Assembly (NCBI GenBank): GCA_910589415.1
Contig: OU342638.1
Span: 4,278,001-4,342,000, forward strand
DNA length: 64,000 nt
From: Malachius bipustulatus
Taxonomy: Eukaryota; Arthropoda; Insecta; Coleoptera; Melyridae
Direction of reading: 5' to 3'
Each line of letters starts with the position of its first letter. The first letter of the stretch is position 1. The position numbers and the translations under genes are program-made. Positions 1 to 12,964 of this stretch are shown piece after piece. A model generated the notes under the pieces. That model ran no database searches. It saw nothing but the letters and a program-made list of their open reading frames with translations, and had not been told where the DNA came from.

Positions 1-52
1 CAAAAATAATTATTACTACTGACAGACAAAGACAAGTGACCACTGAAGATAG

Positions 53-104
53 TTGAGTGCAAAACCATTACAAGTGATTTTATACCTGTTTTGCCCCCAA
101 CAAA
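53..104 (-). repeat. Partial copy of piggyBac 3' coding end
   Basis: About 50 bp here are nearly identical to 2784-2833, where the same sequence is the last codons and downstream flank of a piggyBac-like transposase. The two copies differ at a couple of bases in the middle. The copies diverge right after a ttttgcccccaa word. This looks like a second truncated copy of the same element end. Confidence 0.6.
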
Positions 105-155
105 TGTTCATTGTTTGTAAAATTATAGGGGAATATTTTCTTGTCTCCCAATTCT

Positions 156-331
156 TCAATCATCTGAATCAGAGGAGCTGAAGCTTTTACAAATATATTT
201 TAATAAATTCCATTGGGCCCTAGGGTTTCTTCCCTGATAAATCTCAAAATTTATGAGATATCCACTCGTAGTATTGAGGCACCAAACCTTATAGCCAAAT
301 CTCACTGGTTTGCCACGGATGAATTAAGTAC
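156..331 (-). pseudogene. piggyBac-like transposase fragment (core)
   Basis: The minus-strand translation contains residues reading [14 protein letters not shown], then [12 protein letters not shown]. This resembles the core of the piggyBac transposase domain (DDE_Tnp_1_7), where a GYK-W segment is followed by a glycine/tyrosine-rich strand. The frame opens after a stop near 325 and closes near 158 after a serine/aspartate run. It is only about 55 codons with no start. Together with the C-terminal piece at 2812-3258 it suggests one or two broken piggyBac copies separated by other insertions. Family assignment is inferred from motif resemblance. Confidence 0.55.
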
Positions 332-524
332 CCCAATTTAGGTACATGAAAAGTACCTAAAGAACTGGTATGGTGTAGTGAGATCTGACTTGTGCGCGTT
401 TCCAGCAGGAAGGAAATATTCCCTTTTTATAAGACATCTTGAAAAGTCCACAGAAAATAGGTAAAGGCTCTGTAGATGAAAAATATAATCTGAATCATGA
501 TCGTTGGGTGAAATAATAATTATC

Positions 525-655
525 ATATAGGTTGGCCATAGTATACTCAAATTCATCGAATAAAAATAAAAATCTAGGTCATATGAGTATAATTTATTGA
601 AAAAAGAGCTTGTCAACCGGTTTCGGGGGTTAGCCCATCATCAGGACAATTGTCA
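525..655. repeat. Dispersed repeat containing an accggtttcg core
   Basis: This stretch (ggccatagtatac, then a GTATA-AATT word, then accggtttcggggg and catcatcagg) has the same order of words as 47655-47790. The two segments are clearly related but diverged. No coding sequence is evident. The element type is unknown to me. Confidence 0.4.
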
Positions 656-959
656 GTTATTGGCAATTCCAGAAATTTACAGGTGTTAACATTGCTTACA
701 AATGTGATATATGAAGATGAAAGCTCTATTATAAGAATCAACAACAATTGTACAAAAATTTCAGTGAATTATGTTAATCACATCGATGTTAAATATAATT
801 TAAACCTTTTCGAAGTGAAAAGGGTTGAGATTGTTTTACCTATTGAAGATAGGATTTGATATTACATATTAATTCGACATTTTTAATAGAGCAAGTTAAA
901 CTGGACCGAACCGTGAGGCGGGACGACCAGGAAATGAGAGGAATTAATTATTTGATATT

Positions 960-2482
960 TTAACAAGATGATTTTTTTTTATTCGAAATAATAATTGGTT
1001 CGATTTTTATTAAATCATCAACAATACCATCTAATTTGCCCATTTTTTCTTCTTTGATAATATGTTCAATGCAGTGTCTCCAGTGAGTAGGACTAACGTT
1101 TGCAAGTGATTCTATGAATAGCTGCTTGGAATCTTGTAATTTAAAAGTTTTGTTTTTCGCTGCTACCTAACTCTTCACTTGAGCCCAAATCAGCTCTATT
1201 GGATTCAACTCACAGTGGTAAGGTCGGTAGTCTTAAAACAGTTTTAATGCAACTTCTTGCCAATTCGTCCGATACATATAAATTATGTTGGTCCTTATGC
1301 GGACGGAATCAAATGTAATAATTCAGAACGAACCATATCTGCATCGAATTTAATTTTTTTTTGATCGAAGCCATTCCTGCATATCAACTTTCTTTGACGA
1401 AGATGTTGGGATTTTTTCTATTTTTCGACTATGATATGACGCATTGTGCATAACAATAATAGCATTATCCGGCAATTTATTTAAAAGTCTTGAAAGTCAT
1501 TCCTCAAACACATTAGAGTTCATTTCCTCATGGTAGTCTCCGCTTTTTTCTCTTCAAAAACCAACAGTGCATCTTCCACAGAACCAGATTCATATCCAAC
1601 ATGTAATATTTTATGTCTTCTCCCCTTTCCTGAAGGATTTTTCAGTCCTGTGGATAACCCTTTAATGAATGCCTGACGTTGCTCTTGATCGTGGCATCCA
1701 CCCATATTTTTGGTTTTATATGACCTTCTTTCAATAATGTTTCGTCTAGGTAATATGTAGGTCTGCCTGCATATCTGTGCTGCTTAATTGATTTTAGAGT
1801 TCGTCTCCACCTGACAATATCATGTTCAATTAAAATACTCTTGCGTTCCCTTTTCAAGTATCTGAAGGTTTACATCACCTATGTAAGTAGGTACTTCTCT
1901 TCAGTTAAAAAGATGTGGTCACAGACCGTTATCTATTCAGTCATGAGCAAGATGTAGCCAAGTTTTCAGCTGTATATCTATAATTTTACTGAAGTTGAGT
2001 GATTTGATAAATTTATTCATGAGGTCTTTGGCAAATCTGATCGTTTTTGTATTTCACTCCTCAACACTTTGTCTATTGTGGGTAATTCGTTTCTAAAAAA
2101 GAATCCACGAACGAGTTGCCTGACAGAATTTTTCGTTCCTTCATCGAAGTTTGTTACGACAGCAGGTCGACCACCACACTTTGCAGAATCGTCAATCATT
2201 CCAGTTGTCCTGCATGTATTCTTTATTGATGCGGTACACAGTGGACACCGCAATACCTAATACATTACTTCAGTTAATAAAATGGAAATTCTAAAATATA
2301 TCAATGCCTTGGAAATTTTTAATACAGTTACACTGATCTTTTTATGTGACTCGTCGCTCTTCTGCTGTTTATACAGATAAAATGCACTGTTTTTAATTCA
2401 GAGACAGATAGTTCAAACTTAAGCGGAAACGTTTCTTTGGAGGAGACATCCTCTCACTTGTACTTGATGTAGGATTATCCAT
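960..2482 (-). pseudogene. Degenerate Tc1-like (DDE_3-type) transposase
   Basis: A cut-and-paste transposase can be followed along the minus strand in several frames. An ATG at 2482 opens a basic N-terminus (MDNPTSSTSERMSPPKKR). A helix-turn-helix-like segment (GIAVSTVYRINKEY) follows near 2240. Next come a RGFFFRNELPTIDKVL segment (2090-2150), RWRRTLKSIK and RPTYYLDET (first catalytic Asp, about 1760), and FIKGLSTGLKNPSGKG (about 1640). The C-terminal NPIELIW motif carries the final acidic residue (about 1200). The final frame runs to a TAA at 960. Frames change and stops interrupt it, and about 150 bp at 1860-2010 do not fit the domain, so it is inactive. The C-terminus is related to the insert in the locus at 41525-41960. 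Confidence 0.75.
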
Positions 2483-2811
2483 AATGGCACGTGAAACAGT
2501 TTGCAGGATAAAAATTCAAAGCCAAAATAATTTCAAAATCCTGAAAAGGATGTCTGTTCTCTAAAAAGAACTGAACGGGCTTCAAAAAAAACTTATTTGG
2601 TTTTGAAATAACTTTTTAAGAACTTATTTAAAAAGAAGCGTCTGTAGTGTTGAGTGTTGCATAAATTCAATTTCCTGTACAAATTTGGCTGGGTGTAATT
2701 TTGCCTATGAATTCACCAATGAGAAGCATCTTTTTTTGGCGGTTCATTTAAATTTATTCCTCCTAGTTTGAAAATGAGGTATAGTTGAGTGCAAAACCGG
2801 TACAAGTGATT

Positions 2812-3258
2812 TTATACCTGTTTTGCCCCCAATTGTTCGGCAAGGATAGTTTTGAAGGAAAGAAGAGCCACTGCTTCCGTTTCTCTTCCAAGCTGTTTCC
2901 TAATCCTTCTGTCAAGCAACCAAGCATTCACCACCACAACAACATCTAGCATGTGACAAAAAATTTTATGGTACCATTTTTTGCTCTTGATTTTTATTGG
3001 ATAAAGACCTAGAAGCGAATCCTGCAGGTCAACGCCACCCATATGTCGGTTGTACTGTTTGACGATGTCAGGGCAGTCGACTTCTTTTCTTTCTTTATCT
3101 GAGCGAAAGAATCGTTTCACTTTGACTACTGGTTCTGTGCCACAGTAGTCTGAAATCAGCGATACAATTTTATTGTCATACCACTGTACACAATGAACGT
3201 TATTTTCCTGGAAAGCTACTGTATGCTCTAATATACTTCCCCTTCCGCTACGTTTCAT
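2812..3258 (-). pseudogene. piggyBac-like transposase, C-terminal exon
   Basis: This 148-codon frame contains YNRHMGGVDLQDSLLGLYPI, the highly characteristic piggyBac/PGBD segment with the last catalytic Asp. A KKWYHKIFCHMLD helix follows. Just upstream, ttttttcag at about 3263-3271 on the minus strand looks like a splice acceptor, so this is probably the last exon. The upstream exon with the first catalytic residues is not in the adjacent DNA. The usual C-terminal cysteine-rich domain is also absent, since the frame stops about 100 residues after the core. It is a truncated, inactive relic. Confidence 0.8.
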
Positions 3259-4203
3259 TTCCTTCTGAAAAAATTATACAAATTACTGATTTTAATTATT
3301 TTTTATATTACCGATTTTAATTATTTTTTATTGAAAATGCAAGTTGATATCGATTGCTGAGAAATGTATAAAATATTCTCTTCACTGCCTAGCGGTCTAT
3401 CATCATCAGATCACTCGAAATCAAAGCGAGAAAAGCAACAAAACCAAAAAGTTCTCACACTGTGTATGTATATACTTTCAATCAACCTTTCTAAACATTG
3501 ATTTAAAGCATAATCAACTTCTCTATGCGTTTTTGAAAAGTTATTCGAAAATACCTTATACATATGATGTAGGTATATGATGAAAAAATGTCTGTATTTG
3601 TTAGGAGGTACAACACTAAGCATTTACAGTCTCAAGATCATATGAATTCTGAGCTACACTTGTTTTACACTAAACTAACAGAGCTTGCAGAAAGAAGGAG
3701 TTGAACTGCCATGTTGTCAATTCTAGAATGTGTTTTGTACTATAAATCGATTACTGAGCGTTAATGGGTTAAGTTAGCAAAACATGATTTTTTTCACAGC
3801 TAATTAACGATTGATTAACTAGCGGCAAATGATCATCCGGACAATGTCTCGATTCGAGCTTGGTAACTTGATAAACGCCAGATTAACAACGCCAGATTAA
3901 CGCACGTTAGCCAACTCATGGTCACAGATATATTAAGTTTTTGCATATTTGAGAACTTGATCTATTGTCACATCTTGTAACTGTGACCTAATTGATGAAT
4001 AAATAAAAATTCACGAACACTAATTTGTACCCCAACTATTTCCAACTGGAGTTTATTAATGTATAAATAATTATTCCTGGTTGTCAAATATATGATAAAG
4101 GAATATGGAATCTAAAATAAAACTTTTACTGTAGGTCTCTCGTGCTCGTACAGTGGAACGAGTTTGTTTTTTTATTGTAATAAAGAGCAAAATGGGACTA
4201 GAG
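3259..4203. other. Non-coding stretch before the satellite array
   Basis: No credible gene is visible. Around 3870-3905 a short direct repeat (acgccagattaac twice) occurs in DNA resembling the AT-rich termini of Harbinger-like elements. At about 4130-4203 the minus strand reads LYYNKKTN in one frame, which could be the continuation of the Myb-like exon found on the other side of the array; that is a tentative reading. Confidence 0.4.
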
Positions 4204-7200
4204 CGTAGACCTGAGTAGATACCTTAAAATAGAGTAAACCCATTAGTTCCATCTATGATTATAATCTTATTGTTGCCCTACGAATACCCGAACTTGTCTT
4301 GATGTTCTTGAAAAACTAAGTTTGTAGCTTTCTTTTCCTGTTTGGCAGATCATACGCCCGGCGCTACAAGGTAAATAAATACAAGTATAATAAGTTCTAA
4401 TAATACTGAATTATGACATTAAAAAAACAATAACGACGATAACTTTAGTAAGACATAAATTTTGGTGATGCAGATGAAAACATGTGCCTGGGTGAAGCCT
4501 CCTGTTATTTCATTTTAATAAAGAAAACATGGTACTGTCAATTAAAATAATCTTATTGTTGCCCTACGAATACCTGAAGTTGTCTTGATGTTCTTGAAAA
4601 ACTAAATTTGTAGCTTTCTTTTCCTGTTTGGCAGATCATACGCCCGGCGCTACAAGGTAAATAAATACGAGTATAATAAGTTCTAATAATACTGAATTAT
4701 GACATTAAAAAAACAATAACGACGATAACTTTAGTAAGACATAAATTTTGGTGATGCAGATGAATACATGTGCCTGGGTGAAGCCTCCTGTTATTTCATT
4801 TTAATAAAGAAAACATGGTACTGTCAATTAAAATAGGTCCATAGATCTAGCTCCTCTAAGGCAAGAGGGCTAATGATACGAGTAATAAGTGTTGACCAAG
4901 TCTTACAAGAGGTCGATCCACGGCCGCTAGCCTACAGACTAGGTTAACAAAAAGGTAGTTTAGACCTTTAAATGAAGTAAACCCATTAGTTCCATCTATG
5001 TTTATAATCTTATTGTTGCCCTACAAATACCCGAACTTGTCTTGATGTTCTTGAAAAACTAAGTTTGTAGCTTTCTTTTCCTGTTTGGCAGATCATACGC
5101 CCGGCGCTACAAGGTAAATAAATACAAGTATAATAAGTTCTAATAATACTGAATTATGACATTAAAAAAACAATAACGACGATAACTTTAGTAAGACATA
5201 AATTTTGGTGATGCAGATGAAAACATGTGCCTGGGTGAAGCCTCCTGTTATTTCATTTTAATAAAGAAAACATGGTACTGTCAATTAAAATAGTCCATAG
5301 ATCTAGCTCCTCTAAGGCAAGAGGGCTAATGATACGAGTAATAAGTGTTGACCAAGTCTTACAAGAGGCCGATTCACGGCCGCTAGCCTATAGGCTAGGT
5401 TAACAAAAAGGTAGTTTAGACCTTTAAATGAAGTAAACCCATTAGTTCCATCTATGTTTATAATCTTATTGTTGCCCTACAAATACCCGAACTTGTCTTG
5501 ATGTTCTTGAAAAACTAAGTTTGTAGCTTTCTTTTCCTGTTTGGCAGATCATACGCCCGGCGCTACAAGGTAAATAAATACAAGTATAATAAGTTCTAAT
5601 AATACTGAGTTATGACATTAAAAAAACAATAACGACGATAACTTTAGTAAGACATAAATTTTGGTGATGCAGATGAAAACATGTGCCTGGGTGAAGCCTC
5701 CTGTTATTTCATTTTAATAAAGAAAACCTGGTACTGTCAATTAAAACAGTCCATAGATCTAGCTCCTCTAAGGCAAGAGGGCTAATGATACGAGTAATAA
5801 GTGTTGACCAAGTCTTACAAGAGGCCGATTCACGGCCGCTAGCCTATAGGCTAGGTTAACAAAAAGGTAGTTTAGACCTTTGTCTTGATGTTCTTTAAAA
5901 ACTAAGTTTGTAGCTTTCTTTTCCTGTTTGGCAGATCATACGCCCGGCGCTACAAGGTAAATAAATACAAGTATAATAAGTTCTAATAATATTGAATTAT
6001 GACATTAAAAAAACAATAACGACGATAACTTTAGTAAGACATAAATTTTGGTGATGCAGATGAAAACATGTGCCTGGGTGAAGCCTCCTGTTATTTCATT
6101 TTAATAAAGAAAACATGGTACTGTCAATTAAAATAGTCCATAGATCTAGCTCCTCTAAGGCAAGAGGGCTAATGATACGAGTAATAAGTGTTGACCAAGT
6201 CTTACAAGAGGTCGATCCACGGCCGCTAGACTACAGACTAGGTTAACAAAAAGGTAGTTTAGACCTTTAAATGAAGTAGACCCATTAGTTCCATCTATGT
6301 TTATAATCTTATTGTTGCCCTACAAATACCCGAACTTGTCTTGATGTTCTTGAAAAACTAAATTTGTAGCTTTCTTTTCCTGTTTGGCAGATCATACGCC
6401 CGGCGCTACAAGGTAAATAAATACAAGTATAATAAGTTCTAATAATACTGAATTATGACATTAAAAAAACAATAACGACGATAACTTTAGTAAGACATAA
6501 ATTTTGGTGATGCAGATGAAAACATGTGCCTGGGTGAAGCCTCCTGTTATTTCATTTTAATAAAGAAAACATGGTACTGTCAATTAAAATAGTCCATAGA
6601 TCTAGCTCCTCTAAGGCAAGAGGGCTAATGATACGAGTAATAAGTGTTGACCAAGTCTTACAAGAGGCCGATTCACGGCCGCTAGCCTATAGGCTAGGTT
6701 AACAAAAAGGTAGTTTAGACCTTTGTCTTGATGTTCTTTAAAAACTAAGTTTGTAGCTTTCTTTTCCTGTTTTGGCAGATCATACGCCCGGCGCTACAAG
6801 GTAAATAAATACAAGTATAATAAGTTCTAATAATATTGAATTATGACATTAAAAAAACAATAACGACGATAACTTTAGTAAGACATAAATTTTGGTGATG
6901 CAGATGAAAACATGTGCCTGGGTGAAGCCTCCTGTTATTTCATTTTAATAAAGAAAACATGGTACTGTCAATTAAAATAGTCCATAGATCTAGCTCCTCT
7001 AAGGCAAGAGGGCTAATGATACGAGTAATAAGTGTTGACCAAGTCTTACAAGAGGCCGATTCACGGCCGCTAGCCTATAGGCTAGGTTAACAAAAAGGTA
7101 GTTTAGACCTTTGTCTTGATGTTCTTTAAAAACTAAGTTTGTAGCTTTCTTTTCCTGTTTGGCAGATCATACGCCCGGCGCTACAAGGTAAATAAATACA

Positions 7201-10200
7201 AGTATAATAAGTTCTAATAATATTGAATTATGACATTAAAAAAACAATAACGACGATAACTTTAGTAAGACATAAATTTTGGTGATGCAGATGAAAACAT
7301 GTGCCTGGGTGAAGCCTCCTGTTATTTCATTTTAATAAAGAAAACACGGTACTGTCAATTAAAATAGTCCATAGATCTAGCTCCTCTAAGGCAAGAGGGC
7401 TAATGATACGAGTAATAAGTGTTGACCAAGTCTTACAAGAGGCCGATTCACGGCCGCTAGCCTATAGGCTAGGTTAACAAAAAGGTAGTTTAGACCTTTG
7501 TCTTGATGTTCTTTAAAAACTAAGTTTGTAGCTTTCTTTTCCTGTTTGGCAGATCATACGCCCGGCGCTACAAGGTAAATAAATACAAGTATAATAAGTT
7601 CTAATAATATTGAATTATGACATTAAAAAAACAATAACGACGATAACTTTAGTAAGACATAAATTTTGGTGATGCAGATGAAAACATGTGCCTGGGTGAA
7701 GCCTCCTGTTATTTCATTTTAATAAAGAAAACATGGTACTGTCAATTAAAATAGGCCATAGATCTAGCTCCTCTAAGGCAAGAGGGCTAATGATACGAGT
7801 AATAAGTGTTGACCAAGTCTTACAAGAGGTCGATCCACGGCCGCTAGCCTACAGACTAGGTTAACAAAAAGGTAGTTTAGACCTTTAAATGAAGTAAACC
7901 CATTAGTTCCATCTATGTTTATAATCTTATTGTTGCCCTACAAATACCCGAACTTGTCTTTATGTTCTTGAAAAACGAAATATGTAGCTTTCTTTTCCTG
8001 TTTGGCAGATCATACGCCCGGCGCTACAAGGTAAATAAATACAAGTATAAAAAGTTCGAATAATACTGAATTATGACATTAAAAAAACAATAACGACGAT
8101 AACTTTAGTAAGACATAAATTTTGGTGATGCAGATGAAAACATGTGCCTGGGTGAAGCCTCCTGTTATTTCATTTTAATAAAGAAAACATGGTACTGTCA
8201 ATTAAAATAGTCCATAGATCTAGCTCCTCTAAGGCAAGAGGGCTAATGATACGAGTAATAAGTGTTGACCAAGTCTTACAAGAGGTCGATCCACGGCCGC
8301 TAGACTACAGACTAGGTTAACAAAAAGGTAGTTTAGACCTTTAAATGAAGTAAACCCATTAGTTCCATCTATGTTTATAATCTTATTGTTGCCCTACAAA
8401 TACCCGAACTTGTCTTGATGTTCTTGAAAAACTAAGTTTGTAGCTTTCTTTTCCTGTTTGGCAGATCATACGCCCGGCGCTACAAGGTAAATAAATACAA
8501 GTATAATAAGTTCTAATAATACTGAATTATGACATTAAAAAAACAATAACGACGATAACTTTAGTAAGACATAAATTTTGGTGATGCAGATGAAAACATG
8601 TGCCTGGGTGAAGCCTCCTGTTATTTCATTTTAATAAAGAAAACATGGTACTGTCAATTAAAATAGTCCATAGATCTAGCTCCTCTAAGGCAAGAGGGCT
8701 AATGATACGAGTAATAAGTGTTGACCAAGTCTTACAAGAGGCCGATTCACGGCCGCTAGCCTATAGGCTAGGTCAACAAAAAGGTAGTTTAGACCTTTGT
8801 CTTGATGTTCTTTAAAAACTAAGTTTGTAGCTTTCTTTTCCTGTTTGGCAGATCATACGCCCGGCGCTACAAGGCAAATAAATACAAGTATAATAAGTTC
8901 TAATAATATTGAATTATGACATTAAAAAAACAATAACGACGATAACTTTAGTAAGACATAAATTTTGGTGATGCAGATGAAAACATGTGCCTGGGTGAAG
9001 CCTCCTGTTATTTCATTTTAATAAAGAAAACATGGTACTGTCAATTAAAATAGTCCATAGATCTAGCTCCTCTAAGGCAAGAGGGCTAATGATACGAGTA
9101 ATAAGTGTTGACCAAGTCTTACAAGAGGTCGATCCACGGCCGCTAGCCTACAGACTAGGTTAACAAAAAGGTAGTTTAGACCTTTAAATGAAGTAAACCC
9201 ATTAGTTCCATCTATGTTTATAATCTTATTGTTGCCCTACAAATACCCGAACTTGTCTTTATGTTCTTGAAAAACGAAATATGTAGCTTTCTTTTCCTGT
9301 TTGGCAGATCATACGCCCGGCGCTACAAGGTAAATAAATACAAGTATAAAAAGTTCTAATAATACTGAATTATGACATTAAAAAAACAATAACGACGATA
9401 ACTTTAGTAAGACATAAATTTTGGTGATGCAGATGAAAACATGTGCCTGGGTGAAGCCTCCTGTTATTTCATTTTAATAAAGAAAACATGGTACTGTCAA
9501 TTAAAATAGTCCATAGATCTAGCTCCTCTAAGGCAAGAGGGCTAATGATACGAGTAATAAGTGTTGACCAAGTCTTACAAGAGGTCGATCCACGGCCGCT
9601 AGACTACAGACTAGGTTAACAAAAAGGTAGTTTAGACCTTTAAATGAAGTAAACCCATTAGTTCCATCTATATTTATAATCTTATTGTTGCCCTACAAAT
9701 ACCCGAACTTGTCTTTATGTTCTTGAAAAACGAAATATGTAGCTTTCTTTTCCTGTTTGGCAGATCATACGCCCGGCGCTACAAGGGAAATAAATACAAG
9801 TATAAAAAGTTCTAATAATACTGAATTATGACATTAAAAAAACAATAACGACGATAACTTTAGTAAGACATAAATTTTGGTGATGCAGATGAAAACATGT
9901 GCCTGGGTGAAGCCTCCTGTTATTTCATTTTAATAAAGAAAACATGGTACTGTCAATTAAAATAGTCCATAGATCTAGCTCCTCTAAGGCAAGAGGGCTA
10001 ATGATACGAGTAATAAGTGTTGACCAAGTCTTACAAGAGGTCGATCCACGGCCGCTAGCCTACAGACTAGGTTAACAAAAAGGTAGTTTAGACCTTTAAA
10101 TGAAGTAAACCCATTAGTTCCATCTATATTTATAATCTTATTGTTGCCCTACAAATACCCGAACTTGTCTTTATGTTCTTGAAAAACGAAATATGTAGCT

Positions 10201-10226
10201 TTCTTTTCCTGTTTGGCAGATCATAC

Positions 10227-12964
10227 GCCCGGCCCTACAAGGGAAATAAATACAAGTATAAAAAGTTCTAATAATACTGAATTATGACATTAAAAAAACA
10301 ATAACGACGATAACTTTAGTAAGACATAAATTTTGGTGATGAAGATGAATACATGTGCCTGGGTGAAGCCTCCTGTTATTTCATTTTAATAAAGAAAACA
10401 TGGTACTGTCAATTAAAATAGGTCCATAGATCTAGCTCCTCTAAGGCAAGAGGGCTAATGATACGAGTAATAAGTGTTGACCAAGTCTTACAAGAGGTCG
10501 ATCCACGGCCGCTAGCCTAGAGACTAGGTTAACAAAAAGGTAGTTTAGACCTTTAAATGAAGTAAACCCATTAGTTCCATCTATATTTATAATCTTATTG
10601 TTGCCCTACAAATACCCGAACTTGTCTTGATGTTCTTGAAAAACTAAATTTGTAGCTTTCTTTTCCTGTTTGGCAGATCACACGCCCGGCGCTACAAGGT
10701 AAATAAATACAAGTATAATAAGTTCTAATAATACTGAATTATGACATTAAAAAAACAATAACGACGATAACTTTAGTAAGACATAAATTTTGGTGATGCA
10801 GATGAAAACATGTGCCTGGGTGAAGCCTCCTGTTATTTCATTTTAATAAAGAAAACATGGTACTGTCAATTAATATAGTCCATAGATCTAGCTCCTCTAA
10901 GGCAAGAGGGCTAATGATACGAGTAATAATTGTTGACCAAGTCTTACAAGAGGCCGATTCACGGCCGCTAGCCTATAGGCTAGGTTAACAAAAAGGTAGT
11001 TTAGACCTTTAAATGAAGTAAACCCATTAGTTCCATCTATGTTTATAATCTTATTGTTGCCCTACAAATACCCGAACTTGTCTTGATGTTCTTGAAAAAC
11101 TAAGTTTGTAGCTTTCTTTTCCTGTTTGGCAGATCATACGCCCGGCGCTACAACGTAAATAAATACAAGTATAAAAAGTTCCAATAATACTGAATTATGA
11201 CATTAAAAAAACAATAACGACGATAACTTTAGTAAGACATAAATTTTGGTGATGCAGATGAAAACATGTGCCTGGGTGAAGCCTCCTGTTATTTCATTTT
11301 AATAAAGAAAACATGGTACTGTCAATTAAAATAGTCCATAGATCTAGCTCCTCTAAGGCAAGAGGGCTAATGATACGAGTAATAAGTGTTGACCAAGTCT
11401 TACAAGAGGTCGATCCACGGCCGCTAGCCTACAGACTAGGTTAACAAAAAGGTAGTTTAGACCTTTAAATGAAGTAAACCCATTAGTTCCATCTATATTT
11501 ATAATCTTATTGTTGCCCTACAAATACCCGAACTTGTCTTTATGTTCTTGAAAAACTAAATATGTAGCTTTCTTTTCCTGTTTGGCAGATCATACGCCCG
11601 GCGCTACAAGGTAAATAAATACAAGTATAATAAGTTCTAATAATACTGAATTATGACATTAAAAAAACAATAACGACGATAACTTTAGTAAGACATAAAT
11701 TTTGGTGATGAAGATGAATACATGTGCCTGGGTGAAGCCTCCTGTTATTTCATTTTAATAAAGAAAACATGGTACTGTCAATTAAAATAGGTCCATAGAT
11801 CTAGCTCCTCTAAGGCAAGAGGGCTAATGATACGAGTAATAAGTGTTGACCAAGTCTTACAAGAGGTCGATCCACGGCCGCTAGCCTAGAGACTAGGTTA
11901 ACAAAAAGGTAGTTTAGACCTTTAAATGAAGTAAACCCATTAGTTCCATCTATATTTATAATCTTATTGTTGCCCTACAAATACCCGAACTTGTCTTGAT
12001 GTTCTTGAAAAACTAAATTTGTAGCTTTCTTTTCCTGTTTGGCAGATCACACGCCCGGCGCTACAAGGTAAATAAATACAAGTATAATAAGTTCTAATAA
12101 TACTGAATTATGACATTAAAAAAACAATAACGACGATAACTTTAGTAAGACATAAATTTTGGTGATGCAGATGAAAACATGTGCCTGGGTGAAGCCTCCT
12201 GTTATTTCATTTTAATAAAGAAAACATGGTACTGTCAATTAATATAGTCCATAGATCTAGCTCCTCTAAGGCAAGAGGGCTAATGATACGAGTAATAATT
12301 GTTGACCAAGTCTTACAAGAGGCCGATTCACGGCCGCTAGCCTATAGGCTAGGTTAACAAAAAGGTAGTTTAGACCTTTAAATGAAGTAAACCCATTAGT
12401 TCCATCTATGTTTATAATCTTATTGTTGCCCTACAAATACCCGAACTTGTCTTGATGTTCTTGAAAAACTAAGTTTGTAGCTTTCTTTTCCTGTTTGGCA
12501 GATCATACGCCCGGCGCTACAACGTAAATAAATACAAGTATAAAAAGTTCCAATAATACTGAATTATGACATTAAAAAAACAATAACGACGATAACTTTA
12601 GTAAGACATAAATTTTGGTGATGCAGATGAAAACATGTGCCTGGGTGAAGCCTCCTGTTATTTCATTTTAATAAAGAAAACATGGTACTGTCAATTAAAA
12701 TAGTCCATAGATCTAGCTCCTCTAAGGCAAGAGGGCTAATGATACGAGTAATAAGTGTTGACCAAGTCTTACAAGAGGCCGATTCACGGCCGCTAGCCTA
12801 TAGGCTAGGTTAACAAAAAGGTAGTTTAGACCTTTAAATGAAGTAAACCCATTAGTTCCATCTATGTTTATAATCTTATTGTTGCCCTACAAATACCCGA
12901 ACTTGTCTTGATGTTCTTGAAAAACTAAATATGTAGCTTTCTTTTCCTGTTTGGCAGATCATAC
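10227..12964. repeat. Higher-order duplication of three satellite units (1369 bp)
   Basis: Units at 10226, 10683 and 11139 carry the same private variants as those at 11595, 12052 and 12508, exactly 1369 bp away. Shared variants are gatgaagatgaatac, the atcacacgcccgg change, and the gctacaacg change. This indicates a recent trimer duplication within the array. Confidence 0.85.

Noticed and set aside
338..616. 92-codon minus-strand frame
   Set aside because: AT-rich, no recognisable domain, overlaps the dispersed repeat; not in frame with the piggyBac piece beside it.
4300..4330. Hammerhead-like words (cttgatgttcttgaaaaac) in the satellite
   Set aside because: The conserved CTGATGA core is not present on either strand and the stems do not pair convincingly.
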